This document shows positions 62,205-64,000 of a DNA stretch of 64,000 nt, piece by piece (positions within the stretch are counted from its first letter, which is position 1; every line of letters starts with the position of its first letter). This DNA is from Solibacillus silvestris. Lineage in GTDB: Bacteria; Bacillota; Bacilli; Bacillales_A; Planococcaceae. A program made the translations under genes and the position numbers. The stretch spans positions 904,001 to 968,000 of the forward strand of contig CP014609.1 in the NCBI GenBank assembly GCA_001586195.1. The letters run 5' to 3'. The notes under the pieces are model-generated. The model saw nothing but the letters and a program-made list of their open reading frames with translations. It was not told where the DNA came from and did not search any database.

Positions 62205-62575
62205 TACGGACGCTAATAAACCCGGCTCTTCACAAACAAAAGTCGAAAGTTCTAATATCCGTGCTGGAAGTTCTAATAAAACCGAAAAAGTTCTAATATA
62301 TGGGCGATCTTCAAATATATGATGCGGTTTTTCTAATAAGTGTATCCGATTTTCTAATATCGCTGTCAGAAGTTCTAATATACCACTCCGATTATCTAAT
62401 AAACTGAAAAAAGTTCTAATATAACAATGCCGGTGCATTCCAAAGCTCCCCTGAAACCCTATAAAAACCGGTTCTAAGGCCAAAAACACTTGATTTTCTA
62501 ATAAAGCCATCAGAAGTTCTAATATGTCACTCCGATTATCTAATAAACCGAAAAAAGTTCTAATAAATCAACGAA
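62205..62575. repeat. array of degenerate ~20-bp repeats (TTCTAATA type)
   Basis: About 14 units with the core TTCTAATA/TTCTAATAT (minus strand TATTAGAA), typically as AAGTTCTAATA or TTATCTAATAAA, spaced 17-24 bases, with an interruption near 62425-62490. One long block recurs: CAGAAGTTCTAATATaccACTCCGATTATCTAATAAAC at 62370-62413 and again at 62511-62550. The minus strand is open across it but the sequence is not gene-like. Confidence 0.7.
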
Positions 62576-62613
62576 AGGCGTACGCCATACCCCCTTAAAG
62601 CCCCTGCCACCCC

Positions 62614-62656
62614 CAAAAAAACCGCCCCAAAAGTTATCAACTAACCTTCAGGGCAG
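62614..62656 (-). terminator. terminator of the liaR downstream gene
   Basis: Minus strand CTGCCC..GGGCGG-type stem (62656-62651 with 62627-62622), followed by a T-run. Confidence 0.65.
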
Positions 62657-62672
62657 CTTCAGCCATTCGCTA

Positions 62673-62987
62673 CTATTTCTTCTTTTTATCCTTCACAAAC
62701 GCAAACACGATTAATCCTAACTGAATCACAACGATTGCGATAAAAATGTAAAAGTTTTTCGAAGAACTTGCTAAATTTAGTTCATCTGCCAAAATTCCTG
62801 CAATCGACTGCAATTGTGCACTTAATAAAATAATGAGCGCACCAATAAATAACATGATCTTAGGATTAATACTAAAGCCCAGCAGCACGATAATGAACAA
62901 AGCTGAGAAAATCAGCAATAGGGTGAACAGGGGATCCAGTAATGTGAGTGTCCCGTCTTTTGCGAAGTTTTCGTACGTAAATGTCAT
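62673..62987 (-). CDS. small membrane protein downstream of liaR
   Basis: 104 residues with three membrane helices (about 20-40, 42-62, 78-97) and a Lys-rich cytoplasmic end (KDKKKK). ATG 62987 behind AAGGAGAATT, 12 bases after the response-regulator stop, so probably cotranscribed. No family recognised. It could be a target or accessory of the two-component system. Confidence 0.72.
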   Translation of the reverse strand: MTFTYENFAKDGTLTLLDPLFTLLLIFSALFIIVLLGFSINPKIMLFIGALIILLSAQLQSIAGILADELNLASSSKNFYIFIAIVVIQLGLIVFAFVKDKKKK

Positions 62988-62999
62988 GAATAATTCTCC

Positions 63000-63629
63000 T
63001 TACTTTACTAAGCCATTTTGAAATGCATAGACGACAGCCTGTGTGCGGTCCTGCACTTCGAGTTTACTTAAAATGTTGCTGACATGGGTTTTGACCGTTT
63101 TTAATGCGATAAACAGTTCTTCCGCGATTTCCTGATTGGCAAGGCCGCGAGCCATACATAATAGGACTTCCATTTCCCGGTCTGTTAAATGGTTATGCAG
63201 GGCAGGTGTGGTACCGCGCATACGTGCCATTACCCGTGTCGTTGCTTCCGGCTCAAGAACCGTTTCTCCGTCCATCGTTTTCCGGATTGCGTCGGCAATC
63301 TGTTTGGCGTTGCTCGTTTTCAGTATATAGCTGACAGCGCCTGCTTCAAGGGCAGGGTATAATTTATCGTCATCGATAAAGCTCGTGACAATCATTACTT
63401 TTGCTTGCGGCCATTGTGCCAGAATTTCTGCAGTCGCTTCAGCACCCGTTTTAATCGGCATCACATTATCCATCAGCACAATATCCGGCTTCAATGCCAA
63501 CACTTTATCAATCGCTTCCTCACCGTTTGTCGCTTCACCGATGACTTCGATATCCGGTTGTGCCGATAAATACGCAGCAACGCCGATTCGAACCATTTCG
63601 TGATCATCTACTATGACAACTTTAATCAT
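63000..63629 (-). CDS. liaR: LiaR/VraR-type response regulator
   Basis: 209 residues. Receiver domain with phospho-acceptor Asp54 (VLMDNVMP) and the acidic pair Asp8-Asp9. NarL/FixJ-type HTH (about 145-205; LTDREMEVLLCMARGLANQEIAEELFIALKTVKTHVSNIL). The closest recognisable family is LiaR/VraR, which responds to cell-wall antibiotics. It overlaps the kinase gene by 8 bases. Symbol by similarity; liaF would lie beyond the window. Confidence 0.85.
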   Translation of the reverse strand: MIKVVIVDDHEMVRIGVAAYLSAQPDIEVIGEATNGEEAIDKVLALKPDIVLMDNVMPIKTGAEATAEILAQWPQAKVMIVTSFIDDDKLYPALEAGAVSYILKTSNAKQIADAIRKTMDGETVLEPEATTRVMARMRGTTPALHNHLTDREMEVLLCMARGLANQEIAEELFIALKTVKTHVSNILSKLEVQDRTQAVVYAFQNGLVK

Positions 63630-64000
63630 TCATTTGTTCCTCCTTTTTAAGCGGAACTTTCACTTCGACTATTGTTCCTTCATCCGGTACAGAGACAATC
63701 TTATACGTACAGCCAATTTCGACAGCGCGTTCGGCAATATTGCGCAGCCCGTACGAAGTCGTTTTATCTCCCTCCAAATTAAAGCCAAGGCCATTATCCT
63801 GAATGCGCAAAATCGCAAGCTGATCACGTGCGATTAATAACAGCTCGACTTCTGTTGCTTTTGCATGCCGTAAAGTATTTGATAAAGCTTCTTGGGCAAT
63901 ACGGAATAAATGATCTTCCTCCGCTTTCGATAATCCGATTTCTTCGATCTGGTAATCAATATTGAAATACACTTTTTCCTGTAATTCTACAATTAGATCT
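63622..64000 (-). CDS. liaS: LiaS/VraS-type sensor histidine kinase, C-terminal part (partial)
   Basis: The frame is open to the window end, so the gene's 5' part is missing; the GTG at 63972 is internal. The visible 125 residues hold the HATPase domain of HPK7-type kinases: LFRIAQEALSNTLRHAKAT (N box), IQDNGLGF (G1) and SYGLRNIAERA (G2). It phosphorylates the overlapping response regulator. DHp and sensor domains lie outside. Confidence 0.88.
   Translation of the reverse strand, partial: DLIVELQEKVYFNIDYQIEEIGLSKAEEDHLFRIAQEALSNTLRHAKATEVELLLIARDQLAILRIQDNGLGFNLEGDKTTSYGLRNIAERAVEIGCTYKIVSVPDEGTIVEVKVPLKKEEQMND

Noticed and set aside
62142-62510. Open minus-strand frame encoding a repetitive Leu/Glu-rich peptide
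   Set aside because: It runs through the TTCTAATA array, has no RBS, and the comparable array at 15.2 kb has no open frame. The openness follows from the repeat unit, not from coding selection.

Overview
The window is chromosomal DNA from a low-GC Gram-positive member of the Bacillales. It is most like Solibacillus/Lysinibacillus (Caryophanaceae); I infer this from protein similarity and gene order, and no 16S gene is present. From about 0.7 kb to 50 kb it follows the Bacillus subtilis yqeV-to-zur block: mtaB, rpsU, nfeD-floA, yqfC-yqfD-phoH-pgpH-ybeY-dgkA-cdd-era-recO, glyS, ccpN-ppsR, dnaG-sigA, cccA, trmK-yqfO, ispH, yqfQ, cshB, nfo, a DUF2624 gene and znuC-znuB-zur. Ribosome binding sites are strong, and TTG/GTG starts are frequent.

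Three blocks interrupt or extend this core. (1) Between recO and glyS (17.5-28.3 kb) lie a metallo-hydrolase, an EcsC-like protein, a helical protein and an apparent catabolic island. The island holds a two-subunit acyl-CoA dehydrogenase, an atypical crotonase, a TAXI-type TRAP transporter, a class III CoA transferase and an IclR regulator. It looks like uptake, CoA activation and oxidation of an unidentified carboxylic acid. (2) After zur comes a cobalamin riboswitch with an adenosyltransferase-like gene and a BtuF-like lipoprotein. A cobinamide/alpha-ribazole salvage operon follows (cobU, cobS, cobC, a second CobU-like gene, a CblT-like ECF S component and a CblS-like kinase). (3) From 55.6 kb onward are ilvE with a CodY-like box, a second flotillin operon (yuaF-floT), a 5'-nucleotidase-like enzyme, an IsdG-type haem monooxygenase, small unknown genes and a LiaRS-type two-component system cut by the window end.

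Regulation readable from sequence: four exact TGAAAC-N16-CGTA promoters (sigma-W type) precede nfeD-floA, pgpH, the EcsC-like gene and yuaF-floT, linking two flotillin systems, cyclic-di-AMP turnover and an unknown protein to envelope stress. A glycine T-box precedes glyS, a Zur box precedes the zinc operon, and a B12 riboswitch precedes the vitamin B12 genes.

The most unusual material is non-coding. Three families of structured dispersed elements each occur twice with covarying stems. Two of these families sit in the same orientation just upstream of the RBS of unrelated genes (glyS and cobU; yqfC and the DUF2624 gene). Two arrays of degenerate ~20-bp repeats occur at 15.2 and 62.2 kb. The 3' end of phoH is duplicated with only synonymous changes, resembling an attachment-site scar. 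I saw no transposase, prophage, rRNA, tRNA or CRISPR array.
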